Assembly: GCF_040412425.1 (NCBI RefSeq)
Contig: NC_089781.1
Span: 53,793,986 to 53,857,985 of the forward strand
Direction: 5' to 3'
DNA: 64,000 nucleotides
Source: Macrobrachium rosenbergii
Lineage: Eukaryota; Arthropoda; Malacostraca; Decapoda; Palaemonidae
Shown in pieces: positions 44,100 to 57,479 of the stretch; the first letter of the stretch is position 1, and every line of letters starts with the position of its first letter. The position numbers were made by a program, and so were the translations under genes. The notes beneath the pieces are model-generated. The model was not told the origin of the DNA and did not search any database. It saw nothing but the letters and a program-made list of their open reading frames with translations.

Positions 44100-44580
44100 C
44101 AAAAATTGTAGAAATGAACCGGTATGCACTTATTGTGGATCTACTGAACATACCACACAGTGGAAGTGCAGTGAACCTAAGGTGTGAATCAAAAATCACT
44201 ATGCAAGATCCAAAGAATGCATGTATTACATGCACAATACTGAATTGAAAATACTGCAAGAACGAACAGGGATGTCTATAAAAGAGGCTAAGTTGGAATT
44301 AAAAGTGAGAGGAATTCAAGATCCATCTAAGAAACATTCATATTCTCAATAACAAGAGCAAAAAAGAAGCAAAACGGAAACAGATAGAAGTAACAGACAG
44401 AAAAGAGCAGTCTTAAGAAAAATTAATAATTTAGAAATAAAAATAAAATGGTAAAGAATAAAGAAACAGGTACAAAATGAGATGGATAATATTTTATCCA
44501 ATTCATTTGAAATATTAATGCAATAGAAAACAGAGGAGGATGCTACTAAAGCAACAGAAGAGGTGAGATAGACTGGAAAT
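44100..44580 (+). pseudogene. ORF1 fragment of the retrotransposon, copy 2
   Basis: The first knuckle, CTYCGSTEHTTQWKC (about 44,135-44,180), is intact. The second knuckle has lost its leading CxxC (the sequence reads GTGTGAATCAAAAATCAC). The basic segment LKILQERTGMSIKEAKLELK (from about 44,247) is intact. Confidence 0.65.
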
Positions 44581-45249
44581 TTAAGATAAAAAAGGCCTTG
44601 GAGAGAAACTACCCAAAACGTGAAGAAACCAACGATTATCAGAGAAAACATCAGTTAAAACAAAGATAAAGGAGATGAAAAAGGAACAAAACAAACCATC
44701 TAAAATATGAACCTCATTATCTCCTCAAAATAGCTATGTAAACCAGAATACTTAAAAACTCCTCTAAAAACACTTAGAACTGCTTCATTTTGATAGTTTA
44801 AACAAGAAAAAACTGTAAATGTATACTGAGTATGTCGAGAACACAGAATGAAAATTAGTGAAAGAGAATCATACCATAGGCGATTTTCCGATAATGATTA
44901 TGTCAAGGGAGAAGAGATCATGAGAACGCCTCCTCCTATGAAGGCAGATAATTGGTACAAGAGCAATGAAAAGAGAAACACAAGAAATATACATGATAAT
45001 ACTAGGATGTAATGATTGTTTGGTTGAATTGGTGCACAACAAAAAGCATAACAACAAAAGATGGTTTAACAAACCTTATAAGATTTTATGAAAAATAGAA
45101 AAAAGAAAACACAGATTTGAGTAACCATGAAAGGTGCATGTTCAATGAGCACTTAGTCTATTATAAGGAAAACAGATGAATGTCGTGAGTAAATTATTAG
45201 AAAAATCTAAATAGATAATACAAAAGAGAGTAAAACCCTGGCCGCTATA

Positions 45250-45960
45250 AAAAACATTTTCAATAGTTATATTATACAATGGAACGTAAATGGTCTCCAG
45301 ACCAGATTACACCTAGGAGAAATACAACGGTTATTAAAAGAATATGAACCAATGATATTATGTTTGCAACATGTCAACAAACAATATTAACGATAGGTAA
45401 ATATACCTTAGCATCTTCAGCTAGAGAGGAAGAAGGGAATTTAGGTACTGCTATACATGTACATAACAAAGTATACATGACAAAGTACCTGTAAACTACT
45501 GATCTGCAAACGTCGAGTATTAGAATACGAATAAAAACGATAGTTATGTTATTCATAATTTGTACAATCAACCTAATAAAAATTAATGACATTGACAAAC
45601 TCAAAAGAATTACTTAATAATACTAAGGAACCAACGTTAATAGTAGTGATTTTAATGCCCATAACCCAATGTGGGACTGTAATTGTACAGAATCAAATAG
45701 AGCAGGAAATAAAATAGAGGAAATTCATAGATTCATATGACATGTGCTGTATAAATGATGACGAAATCAGCACATATTTTCTAAAACACATGGAACATTT
45801 TCCTCAATTGACTTAACTCTATGTACAACAAACAGTAGACAGATTGGACTGGAATACGGTAGATGACTTGCATACAAGTGATCATTTCCCATATTAATTT
45901 CTTTATTACAAAATAACCCCACCAAACATGCCCTCGATATAACATTTATAAAGCAGATTG
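45250..45960 (+). pseudogene. APE-type endonuclease remnant, copy 2
   Basis: IIQWNVNGL (about 45,271) and DFNAHNPMWDCNCT (about 45,650-45,690, preceded by a one-base loss in the VGD codons) are recognisable. SIDLTLCTTN and TSDHFP (about 45,805-45,890) are also recognisable, with at least eight frame changes relative to copy 1. Confidence 0.7.
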
Positions 45961-46009
45961 GGAACAATATGAATTCCACACCAGAATATCCCACCATTTG
46001 AGTATTTGA

Positions 46010-47500
46010 AAGACCATAATGAAACTAATAAATTTCTTATTGATTTCATTACAAATGCTGATAAAGCAATACCAAAATCCAAATCTCATCCAACAAAACA
46101 CAAAGTCCCCTGGTGGTCTGAAAAACTAACAGAATTAATAAAAATAAAACACCAAATTGGTAGACGACTAAATAATTTGAATAGAAGATTCAGTAAATTA
46201 AACAAAACGTTACCGATATTAGAAGGAACCTTACAAAACTGACTATATTATTATTAGAAATTGATACATTAAAACCTCTGTATAATAAAATATCTGCAAA
46301 GTTTAAAGAGAAATAATACAAGGAAGAATTATTTCATGGAAAAATATGTATCCGATCTCTCTAAAAATACTCCCATACAAAAAAATATACAAAAAATTCA
46401 GAAAATAAATGGTACCCATGTTAAAAACCACCTAGGCATGCCATAATAAAAGATGGGAAAAGAATACTTGATCATAAAGAAATTAGTAATGTAATAGGTG
46501 AAAATTTAACAAAAGTAAGTAGCAACAAAATTTAGATGAGCATTTTCCAAAAGAAAATAACATAGAATTAATAACAATTAATTTTGAAACGGTAGACGAT
46601 ATATATTATAATATAAAATTTAATATGAAAGAGCTAGAATTTGCTCTGTTGAACAGCAATAAATCTGCCCTGGAGGTGACAATATTTGTTTTGAAATGAT
46701 ATGCCATTTAGCACCTTTTGGCAAAGACATACTTGTTAGAGTTTTATAACCGCTTATGGCTTAGAAATTTATTTCGATGAATGGCGTAAAGCTATAATTA
46801 TTCCAATCCCAAACCTGAAAAGATCCCAGTAATGTAAACAATTACAGACCAATTTCTTTAACAAGTTGTTTGTGCAAATTACTAGAAAAATGGTAAAATG
46901 CTCGACTAACATGGCACATTCAAGAAAATAAAATTTTAACTCCCACTCAGTTCAAATACAATGTAACAGATCTACATTAGATTCTCTCTGTAACTTAGAA
47001 GACCATATACGCAGAGGTTTTGAATGAAACAAATTAATATAGCCGTCTTTTTGACATTGAAAAGCAATATATGATACTACTTGAGATATGCAGTAAAGGC
47101 ACAAGGATACTACTTGAGATATGCAGTATTAAAGCATTGGTATAAGAATGGTATCCATGACATTTACTTCTAGGTTTATCCAGAAAAAGACTCTGTGACA
47201 AATCAGTACTTTAAAATTGAGAACTGATGATGTAGTGCTGCTACATTTCCACTTGAGGTATTCCACAAGGTAGCATCCAGGTACACTAAGCTACTTTAGT
47301 AAATAAATGATATCAGTACACTCCAACACTGGAATTAAAAGTAATTTGGTATATGGATGATTTTGCTATATATTATTCAGCATCTGCATAAAACATGCAG
47401 AGCAAAAATCATTAATAAAACTATAATAAAATATAGATGCATGGGCTCATCTGTATGAAATTTCTATACAAAACTCAAGTAGTAATGTTTTATAAAAACA
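46010..47500 (+). pseudogene. Reverse transcriptase remnant, copy 2
   Basis: A 78-codon open segment (46,006-46,242) has PWWSEKLTELIKIKHQIGRR, matching 8,140-8,250 of copy 1 but with WW where copy 1 has GW. Later blocks include NYRPISLTSC (46,840), the doubled motif A region (47,060-47,130) and YMDDFAIYYS (about 47,350-47,380). Frames change repeatedly. Confidence 0.7.
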
Positions 47501-47515
47501 AAAATGGATAAGGAT

Positions 47516-50289
47516 TGCCAATGCAACCTGCATATGGACCACAACTGATTCTAGCTATCTACTATATTACTAAACTGGTTCATCTGATCTCAAACTGATG
47601 TGAAGGAACTAGCTTCAGTCACTGGTGACAATCCTATACTCTGTCTGTGTCCAAAAACCTGTTTCATGACTTGCCTTACTTTTCATTAAAGCGGAAAAAC
47701 ATAAAAGAATTTGTGCAGGGGTGGAAATGAAATTTTGAACTGCCTCTGTTTTATAAGTAACAGATGCAAATAGTTTTCTTGTTAATGTCACTATAATCGG
47801 TATCAGAAAAACAAAGTAGCTAACTAGAGAATCAAAAAAAAAAATGGCCTACTAGAATCAAACAAACAATAAGCAAGTATATGACTATTGATATCATGGG
47901 AGACTGCCACAAGATATAATGCTAAGTGCTAGGGAACAACTCCTGCAGTGAGTGACACATAAACAATTAGCCATAGTCCATACTCCAAGTGGTCAAGGAA
48001 ACTTCCACTGCAGCAGAGAGACTCAAGACTGTAATCCAACTATTTTCCTATAATACAAAAATGTCTTTCACTGGGTTTCTATTAATCACAGCTGATATCA
48101 TTATGGAAGTGACTCTCCTAATTGGAGACATACCTAAAATGCCTTTGAATAAACAATTGCCACAGAATGTAACAAAAGTGACTGTCCCGGGTTTCCCTCA
48201 TCAAATGTTCACCAATCTTGACAAAATACAATTGGAATCTGGAACCAGTATGAGCTCCCTACCTAATGAGGCTGAGGAGGTAGAACACTAAGATATGTAT
48301 CTTCAGGCATCCTAAAACAACAATTCCTTTGTGAGGTCCAAGAAAGAATGTATGCTCAAATAAAGCATGCCATATCTTCTTAGGTCAGACAAATAATCAG
48401 TTTCATCTATGGTTTGTAAATTACATAAATATTTTGCATAGGGAGTTGCCAAGCTTTGAGGCTAAAAAAATGATTGCAGACAGTTAATTAGGTTTTCTAG
48501 CACTATGAATATAATGTATAATCAATGAAAGCAAAGGACATGTGAGATCCAAGCCCTGAGACAATCCAAAGGAGTTACCTTAATACAGTATACAGTATGA
48601 AGAAATTCTTGCTTTGTCTTGCTTTGAAAATGTGCTTGAATATAAAAACATGATGTTATCCTTGCAGAAAAAATGGTAAAGGGTTGAACATTGAATCACA
48701 GGAGAGTGAATAAATTAAAATCCACAAAAATCTGGACCTATGGGACTATATGCCAAACTGTCCTATGAGAGAGACTTCAGATGAAACACTTTCTACCACA
48801 TATTTTGAATTCTGAAATATCAGTGTAATCTTCCTTGAAAACTATCTGTGAACACTTGCATATACGTTAGTTAAATGCCCAGATAATGTTTAACAGTCAA
48901 AACATTGGGAAGTATTTTTATGTTATTCTCTTTACAGGTGTTCATCCTGGCAATAAAACAAAGCATTAGACTCTAAGGTTTTCTAAACATTTTCTCACAT
49001 TCTATGTGTACTTACTCAAAAGCTCCCATATTTAACATAGATGGGTTTTGAAATTTCAAGTTTAGGTTTTCTAAGCTACACAAGCGTTTGTCTCTTCAAA
49101 GCCCTGGACCAAGCAAAACTCAAAATCTTAATGTTCCAGACTTAGGGGTTAAAGCCAGCTTTGTAAGCAGAGAAGATGGAATGCAGTTACAAAAAATGAA
49201 GAAATTTGCTCCTTAAACAGTGGAGGAAAATAGAGGGAATATACGTTGGAACTTTCATCAAGATTCTCACTGTGTTGCAAGAGAATGTATGTAGACTGCT
49301 GGTTGTAAAACACATACAATGGCGTATGAGGCTAATAAGTAATTTCACGTACAAAGCATGAAATCAGTATATAGTTGGCCTAAAACTTGGGCTAACCTAA
49401 ATACAAATGCACTTTTATTAAAAAACCGCTTTGGAGTACTATTAACAGTTCTACTAGAATGATACCTACACATATACAATGGAAATAAGATCATCTTTGC
49501 AACAAATACAGAATTTATATACTGTATGTATACAGTATACAGTATTCCTGGCATCGAAGGTGCTCTGACCTAATTTTGACTAGCAAAAGAAAATGAGATC
49601 AAATAATTATTAACAATAACAATATGTGAAGGAAGATCACTGAGAACTGTATGTGGGTTAAGCATGTGGTCGTCATCTTGTTCCTTACAGGCAACACTAC
49701 CTTGAGTTAATGTTTGTTTGGTTGAGTGCTGTGTGTGCGCACTGGTGTCTCAATGTCTTTGGTTAGTAGGTATTGTGATTATTGTTTCTTTCCAGTTCAT
49801 TTATTTTAAAAAAATACTTTAAAAGATTACATATTTTTTCAAGTTCACTGATTTTAATATTCAGTAAGTTTTTCTGAAGTTAATATACCTGCAAACCTAA
49901 AATCTTTTAACAGATTAGCAAGTAACATATAAAGTTTGAATATTTGCAAAAACATTTGCATGGGTACACTTTGTAAAAAACACCCCATCAAGAACATGGC
50001 ATGTTCCATTACAAAAAATCAGATTACACAACCAAAACAAATGGCGCTTGTTGTGTTAATCCACTCCGCCTGATTGTGCTATTGTAAAATGTTGATGGGC
50101 AAACTTTCCAACATACTTTTTAGCTAATAGAATAAACCCTTAAAGTCAGAGTCATTTGAGAAGAGTAAAAATACCAGTAATATTGATACTACTACTCACG
50201 TCGGCTTGTCTACCCCCGTGTGATACTACTGTACTCATCCGTTGGCTTGTCTACCCGTCTGACAATACAGGAATGCATCTTTTTGACTA
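47516..50289. other. Unrecognised sequence specific to the second half
   Basis: About 2.8 kb with no homologue elsewhere in the window. The only open segment of note is 47,989-48,291 (100 codons), which has no motif I recognise. A short imperfect duplication (GGCTTGTCTACCC at about 50,201 and 50,242) lies near the right edge. I assign no function. Confidence 0.4.
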
Positions 50290-51880
50290 TACAGATAGTC
50301 CTTGAGTTACAATGTTTTGAGTTGCAAAATTTCGAAGTTACGATATCACTGAAAATATTTTAAATCTTGCATGGCAAGCACAGGCAGCAGCGTACGATGT
50401 ACAGTTGCCGTAAGAGGCTGGGACGTCTGTATCTCTCTCTGACCGGTCCCTCAGTCGTGTTTGTCATCTACAATGTAAAGTTGTGTCAGTGTTAATGTGT
50501 GATTTTTGTCTGTTTAAACTGTTTAAATGCAAAGTTGTGTAAGTTTAGCATGTCTTGTGATGAAGAAGAGGCATTCCATCACTTTAGGGCAGAAAATGAA
50601 AATTATCTCCTGCTGGTGATGTGATGAACCAATGCACGTGACTTTAGAGCATCTATCAACCAGCAATCAAATGGTATTCATCCATCAAATGGTATTAAGG
50701 ACAAGAAATGGATAATGGATGCTCTAAAGGCATCTGCTTCAATTCATTCAACGATTATAACAAAGAAAGAGGACAGGACCTTTGGAAGAATGGAGCAGCT
50801 TTTGGTCACGTGGATAGAGGACCATATACAAGCGCATGCCACTCAGACTCTTGATAATTCAAACAAAGGCATTCTTGCTTTTCACGAACTAAAGAAACAA
50901 TATGATGATCCCCACAACAAAGATTTTTGCAAGTCATGGATGGTTTCAATGTTTCAAAGCCGCCATAATTTTCATAGTGTGAAAATTACCGGCGAAGCAG
51001 CAACAATGCTGATGGCAAAGGAACCGCTAAATTTAAGGATGCTTTCGTAAGATCACTGTTGATGAAGGATACTTGTTGGATCAAATCTTTTAATGTTGAC
51101 GATCAACTGTTTGGAAGTGGATGCCTGAATGGACTGTGTGGAAGTGGATCCTGAATGGTGATGCCACAAGAGTTCAAAAACTTGCATTCAAGATCAGTAT
51201 TCATGATTTACCACATGACTGCACTCTTATATGAAGACTGGTTTGTGCATTGCTGTATTTCAAAGTGTACAAAGGAATATTATAGGAAAACAACATCCCC
51301 TTCAAAATTCTGCTGATTCTGGACAATGCTCCCAGCACCCTCAGCACATCGGAGATATTAACGAATGTGAAATATAACACAACTTTCTCTCATACAACCC
51401 ATGGATCAGGGTGCGTGGTTACGTTCAAAGCCTATTATCTTCAAGAACACCTTTGTGCAGACTGTTGAGGCTACAGATAATGAGAACAAGAGCTCAAAAC
51501 TTTCTTGAAGGAATTCAGTGTTCTGAATGCCATTGTGAACATCGGAAGGGTGTGGAAGGAGATAACTAAAGAGTGTATCAGTGAGATTTGGAAAAAATCT
51601 TCTAAAATTATATGTTTACTCATTTAAAGGTTCGATAAGGATGAAGCAGTTGTGAAAATTAATAAAAAGATTGTGTCACTGGAGAAAAGTTTTAATTTAG
51701 AACTTGAAGAGGAAGATATCCAAGAACAGCATAGATGTAAAAGATGTAGAGCTAATGGAACTTGTAGTGAAGAGAAAAAAGAGCAGAAGAGGAAGAAAGA
51801 AATTGAAGAAGAGCCAGAGCAAAATTTTATGAAGAAAACAATGGCAGAGGCATTGACCAATTGAACCAGAAACTCAGTCT
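50290..51880 (+). pseudogene. Second Tigger/pogo-like transposase relic, with left terminal repeat
   Basis: GTCCTTGAGTTACAATGTTT (about 50,297) and a following TTACGATATCACT resemble Tigger-type terminal repeats. Coding pieces are KKRHSITLGQKMKII (HTH, about 50,561) and MDALKASASIHSTIITKKED with EQLLVTWIEDHIQ (CENP-B domain, 50,715-51,050). IPFKILLILDNAPS-like (about 51,295-51,335, catalytic Asp) and IQPMDQGAW (51,395) follow. KTFLKEFSVLNAIVNIG (51,495-51,545) then leads to an acidic, Lys-rich C-terminus ending at 51,864. The DETG box reads NVDDQL. Frameshifted and inactive; distinct from the minus-strand relic at 32 kb. Confidence 0.8.
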
Positions 51881-52839
51881 CTTCAAATGGATGGGAAACA
51901 TTGAAACAATTTGCTAAAACGCTGAGAAAGGACTTCAGACGTTCTTGCATGTGCAAGTCATTTAGAAGAACGAAAAAAAACTGTGCAAGCTACAATGGAT
52001 TACCTCTTAAGAAATGACTCTAGTGCCATCAGTTTCCACTGACATTTCAGCCTCAACCCTCTACATCTCATGATGACTCTTTTTGTCAAAATTGTACCCC
52101 CTGTAACACCAGAACTAACAGCTGAAGAAATAACAGCTGAAGAGGAGAAATTGATGAACCTGCTGCTTTATCATCGCTATCCTCTTTCTTCCAATATTTA
52201 GTTCAATGTAAAGCCATCAACAGCCCAACATTGTTCAAGCATGCCAATGACAGTCGCAGGTTGGTGAGCATAGTGCACGTCCGATTCTTTGCTTTGTGTT
52301 ATGCAGTTTCTCTGCTTGTATTTATCATAAGTCTTGCTTGTTGCGCACTGGCTGTGAAATTCCAATCTGCATTGAGCCTCCAGACCAATTAAAAGTAAAA
52401 AGAATTAGCTGATATTAATAACTACAGACCAGTTAAAAATAAAATAGAATTAACAGTACAGTATAATGTACAGATTATATAGTGTAGGCTAGGTAGGCCA
52501 GGCTGCCTCCAAGCTACAATATTTTTGGAGAAACGATGGTGATTGTAATGTATCCCCATCATAACTAGAGGACTAACTAGGTGTCTTCTCGGCCTTCAAA
52601 GCTTACCACTCATGAAACTGTTGAATATAAGGATGTTTTCTTCTGTGCCAACAGTGACAAAATCTTTAGCAAACTGATGTGCTCTTAAAATTCTCATCCT
52701 GGGATCAGAACTTTTGGTCGAGATCTTTTCCACTTAATAACCCAAGGTACTAGATTCTGTGGAAAAAGGTTTTTAATTGGTATATACTGTATATATCATA
52801 TTAACATGGCATATAAGACCAGCTTTTCTTCCACATAAT
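51881..52839. other. Non-coding sequence up to the duplication B breakpoint
   Basis: No gene recognised. Probably includes the 3' end of the Tigger relic, though no matching right terminal repeat was found. Confidence 0.4.
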
Positions 52840-53650
52840 TCCAAACTGAATGGCAAGATAGAGCAGGCATCCCTGATAGCATGGCTAAGCCCCATGTTCC
52901 AGAAGGGGAAGACTCAGTCAGCCCATCCACTGGCACTGTAGCACCTCCTGTGGTCGCAGAGACTTACTGAGAGTCTGCCCAGGAGGAGCATGAACCGCTC
53001 ATGAACTTGGTACTATACCCTCTTGAGGTGAAAAAAAAATAACACATTGCATCATAGGATAGCAGTCAAAAAATTTCACCTAATTTTAAAATATAGATAT
53101 TTGCATTTTATGGAAACTTCAGCCAGAAACATTCATTTATAAATGTCAAATATATTTCTTTAATTAGATTCCCTGCAGCTTGATAGCTTTAGATTTGAAC
53201 TGTTAATTTGTATATGGTGGTCTCATACTGAAGTGTTCCAAAAAATGGAAAAATTATGGATAAAATATCATTTGTTGTACTATGAATAAAGTCTGCAACA
53301 ATTATAAACCTATTTTATATTTTGACCTTCTAGAGAAACTCATAAGCAACATTTTGAGCCCTTATTTGTGAATATGTTGAATTTTATTCCAATGATTTTG
53401 TTTTTGGGAAAAAAATGGCCCTATTTAATTTCCCTTGTCTCATTTATGTTTTGAACGGTGATATCAATCAAAAAGCTACTCATCTGAAAGGGCTATCATG
53501 TCATTTCATTAACTTTAGATATCAGACCATCCAAAAACAGCATAAAGTTTTGCCACCCCGAATGGTACCAATCACCCAAAATTTGGGTCTGGCCCATGGA
53601 CTATTATGCATCCTATCATTAACCAGCTTAGATCAAGGGCCCTAGGATCA
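52840..53650 (+). pseudogene. 3' end of element 2 coding region plus right TIR, second copy
   Basis: AACTGAATGGCAAGATAG...AGCATGGCTAAGCCCCATGT matches the last about 70 codons of element 2 with deletions (about 40 bp missing near 52,870). The stop and the TIR (about 53,440-53,620) follow as in copy 1. Nothing upstream of the breakpoint matches element 2. Confidence 0.8.
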
Positions 53651-53679
53651 GATGATACAATGTCTGGGCAAAATAAATT

Positions 53680-54640
53680 GATAGCCTAACAATTTTGATA
53701 CATATTTAGTATAATTTTTTTTTTATATAAACCTTTTTAAAAATTTGGGTTAAGAAATTCAGGACTAGCCTAGGCATTACCTCATGTTATTTGTTAGATA
53801 ACGTTTTATGTAACATCCCATTTTTGGACTAAATTGTTAGCTGAGACCATGTAACCTTGAACTGATGAAAGAAATCTGCAGATGAGATCAGCCCAGCTTT
53901 AAGGCTACATACTAAGGTAATTGTGTTTATGTAACCCATACTTTTAAGTGTGAATTAAATAATCCAGATTAGGGCAGCAGCCTAGATTAGAGGAAAATTT
54001 TAATCCTGGGGCTATAAAGTTGCACATTAGTGTGTGTTACTGTTTTATATAGTAGAACAAATACCTAGGGGGTTGGATATAAACAAATAACATTCCCAGA
54101 TTAGACAAAATAGTAGGCTAACATTGTATACATACATCAGTAGGTTTCTGTTTTTATACGGCCTATACATTTAATAGTGATCTATAATAATGTGGATTAG
54201 GCAATACCCTATACTAGGTTAAGAAAGAGCAAATAAGCCTAGTTTTTATATAAACAGTATCCTAGGTTCAATAAAATAATGTAGTTTTTACGAATCAGTG
54301 CCATATCTGTGAATTAATACCAGTAGGGTCTTGTTCAGCCTATATTCTAAAGGTGATATAAACCTAGAATAGGCATTAGCCTAACCAGATTAAATAGCAA
54401 CCCCTTTAACAATATCCTTATTAGCCTAAAAACAGGGATGTTGTCAATTATCAGATAAAAGGGTAGTCTTGGCACATATAATAGAAAACCAGATTTGCAA
54501 GAGGATTATTTTCATAGTTTATATCCGTAAGTTTTAAAATTAAGCTTAGAAGAACCTAAAATAGGTTAAAAATCCTTCTAAAAACCTCTAATCTTAGCTT
54601 AATGTAGATTATTGAAAGTCTTAACTTCTAAGCTATATAA
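53680..54640 (+). repeat. Degenerate long-period tandem repeats, second copy
   Basis: Equivalent to 17,880-18,830. Here several short stretches are replaced by T-rich or A-rich runs relative to copy 1, for example near 53,735. Confidence 0.6.
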
Positions 54641-55036
54641 AACAGTAGCTTTTAGTTAAACAAATTAGTTCATAGCAGTTAGTCTGAATGACATGACAGT
54701 TTGAATTAAAAATTTCATTTAGCCATTGCAAAAGGACTAAGAGTGTATAAGCGCCGAATACAGAAATATACAGGTATGAGAAACTAACCTAAACCTCAAA
54801 GGGTTTAAGTTAACTAGATATTTGATAAATGTATTAAAACTGACACTTGTAATTAAGTTAACCTGTACTATGGAAACTATGTGAGGAACTACAGAAGTTT
54901 CTTCGCTTAAAAATAATTAATACTAACTAGCTTCTAATAACAACTTGTTTATATCACTACAGAGCTGCCATTAGGCAGGATCCTCAGTTCCAGTGTTCCA
55001 TAGTCAATTGCTTGGTTCACTTTTTTGCTAGTGGGT

Positions 55037-56920
55037 ATGGCCCATACCACCTGCCATGAGCATAGTCCTTGTAAAAAAACAAGAAAATTTGCTTGGTGAG
55101 ACAAGATTTGTAGTATGCTCCTGGCAGCAAGTTTTAAAGACAAAACAGCTCCTTTTTCAGCAATCTTGATGGGTCTCAGGTTTCAGTAGGGGTGGAAGGG
55201 TAAATTATATCTTTCCGCAGAACTCTGGAAGATAGGGCAGAGAACCTTTCTCAGAACAACATCAATGGGCCAAAACCCAGTAACATCAGTCCCAGTACCT
55301 CCCAGGTTAACCCTCTCAGAGGAAGTAGAGGAATCTTTTACATGGGGTTGAATTTCTACTATGAATATGGAGTGGACATTGCTATTGAAATGGCCCTGCA
55401 CTGAACCCAGAAGGCTCAGGACAAATTTCAGCTAGCTATGGGAGAAACCTTCCAAAGGAATTTATTTCCCATAGCTATTTTGACAGAATAGATCTTTCTC
55501 AAAAAGGGCTTAGGATCCACCTAATCACAACTGAAATGACTACATTTTTGAAAGGTATAGTAACTTACCTAGGACTTCTGTCCCTTGGATTAACAGGCAG
55601 TTACAGTTCATTTGTTGAGCTCAGTTAGAATTGCAAGCTCCCAAAATGGATACACAGTTTGTGCCATTTGATCAATTTCCTGTAATTAACTCTTAAATTG
55701 AGTACCATTGAAGATGCCCTTTGTCACAGAACGGCATTTATATATAGGGACATGAAGCATGATTCCAAAAGGAAAGTTTTGCCTTTATGATACCCAAAGT
55801 GTAAAAAACTTCATCCTGTGACTGAAAAGTTAGTGTGGATACAAACATCTTCAAAGTCTAATGTATTTAGAATTATATTCCGACTGGAAACTACAAAATG
55901 GTCAGTTTGGAATACAGAACTTCAGATCCAAACATAATAGAGGTACCAATACTCACCCCTGATAATACTGATAATCCTTGGCGAGATGCCACAATGAGCA
56001 TTTTCTCCCCCAATGGCAACTATGTAATTAATGAGATAAAAACTATGATCGAAGTTGTACATGTCGAATTTACAAACGGCAGCATTCCTTAATACAGAAT
56101 GGCACCTAGTACCATCTTTACCAGACATAGAGAAACCACTAACAGAAATGGTTTTTACCTGATGCTATAGCATTAAAAGCCATAGAAATCACCTTACCAG
56201 TTCAGCAAAAATGGATCTCTATTTCCATTTGAATAAGACCTCAAGTTGCTCATGAGATAGCCCCAGCCTATTTGTCCCTCACTTTCAAAATTATTAATCA
56301 TGTGACGACAGATTTTCAGAATTTGTAGTCACAAAGACAAGAGACATTGGCAGAACTAAAACCATCTGACACGGTCATCCCAGTTTCGGGAAATTCCACT
56401 AGGAATGGGCAATGCTAAACTCCCTTTGAAAGGAAAAATTGGATATAGCTATTCAGTTTGGGACCCCACAGAGAAGACTCCAGAGGGAACCTCTTCAGGG
56501 ACATTCTTTATGTCTAGGCTCAACTCCTCTACCACCTTGCTGGAATTTGCCACCCCAAAGGCTTCCAGAAGATTCCAGAATAATTTTGTTGTTGACTTCC
56601 ATCGGTTCAAAAAGACTTTTAACCAAAAGTCTATGAGAACCCGATGGAAGCACTGTGACTTTCTAGAATTGCGCATAAAAGCACAAATGGAAGCATTGGA
56701 GAGCTCCATCAAATCACTCTCCAATGTCAATGCATTATTACATTCTTACCGCTTCTGTAAGGACCTGTTTGAGGAGTCTGTTGTGGCTCAACTCAACGAG
56801 CATACCCGCCAACAACAAAATTGGTGCAGTGTACACTCTTCCACTTCAAATAATGGAATTCAGGAAACAAAGAACCCAAAATTTCCATTTACCCAACCCA
56901 AGAAAGGCTGCCTTTGATAA
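55037..56920 (+). pseudogene. Gag-like region of the DIRS-like element, copy 2
   Basis: ATG at 55,037 (MAHTTCHEHSPC) starts the region. ILTPDNTDNPWRDATMS lies at about 55,952-56,000. The longest open part is 56,405-56,917 (170 codons), with IGYSYSVWDPTE, FATPKASRRFQNNF and LLHSYRFCKDLFEESVVAQL. This fits a helical capsid-like protein, but no family is assigned. The segment after 56,920 is Gly/Arg/Gln-rich (GKGRGGGRYQ, 57,109) and may link to pol. Confidence 0.55.
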
Positions 56921-57479
56921 AAAATCATATAAGCCCTCAGTTACCCCCAAAAGTTTTCCTCAAACAGTAGGTATTTGGTCAGAGGGGACAATTCCCTACC
57001 AAGAGACAGCAACAACAACAAAAACAGCTAGGACATCCTTTTTCACAAGGGCCATAAACCATCATATAGGGGGAAAAAGGAAAAGCAACACCTGGAATGT
57101 CTGTCAAAGGCAAAGGCAGAGGAGGAGGCAGATACCAAGAGGAATTGTATGGTTGGGGGTCGGCTTCGACGACATCACAGGCAATGGAAGTTTTTCCCTG
57201 TGGGCTACACATTTTCCTGTGGGGGGACAGCATTATTTATATGTGCAGAAAGGTCCTTCTATTGGGGCCCATAGTGAAACGTGTATATTCGCCACTAAGT
57301 ACATCTCTTCAGTGTCCTCAAAAAGGATTCCTCCAAAAGAAGAGTGATCCTCAACCAATCGACATTGAACAAGCACATTGTTTGCCAAAAGTTTCAGATA
57401 ATTACCGTTGCCTAAGTACGTTGAATCATTCCAAAAGGGACTTGGACAGTTTCTATAGATCTGAAAGATGCATACTCAC

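Larger units (their letters stand above)
43825..47515 (+). mobile_element. Non-LTR retrotransposon, copy 2 (duplication A, partner 5,590-9,535)
   Basis: Starts with the outer about 120 bp of element 1's right TIR (CCAGAGGTTAATAATGAGACC) and continues through ORF1, the MITE, endonuclease and RT up to TAATGTTTTATAAAAA. It then switches to unrelated sequence at about 47,515. Far more indels than copy 1, and no domain is open throughout. It lacks the RNase H and C-terminal part. Confidence 0.9.

Noticed and set aside
47989..48291. 100-codon open segment as a gene
   Set aside because: No recognisable motif or homologue in the window, and length is within chance for this base composition.
50180..50265. 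Short duplication GGCTTGTCTACCC as a regulatory repeat
   Set aside because: Two imperfect units only; no context suggesting function.
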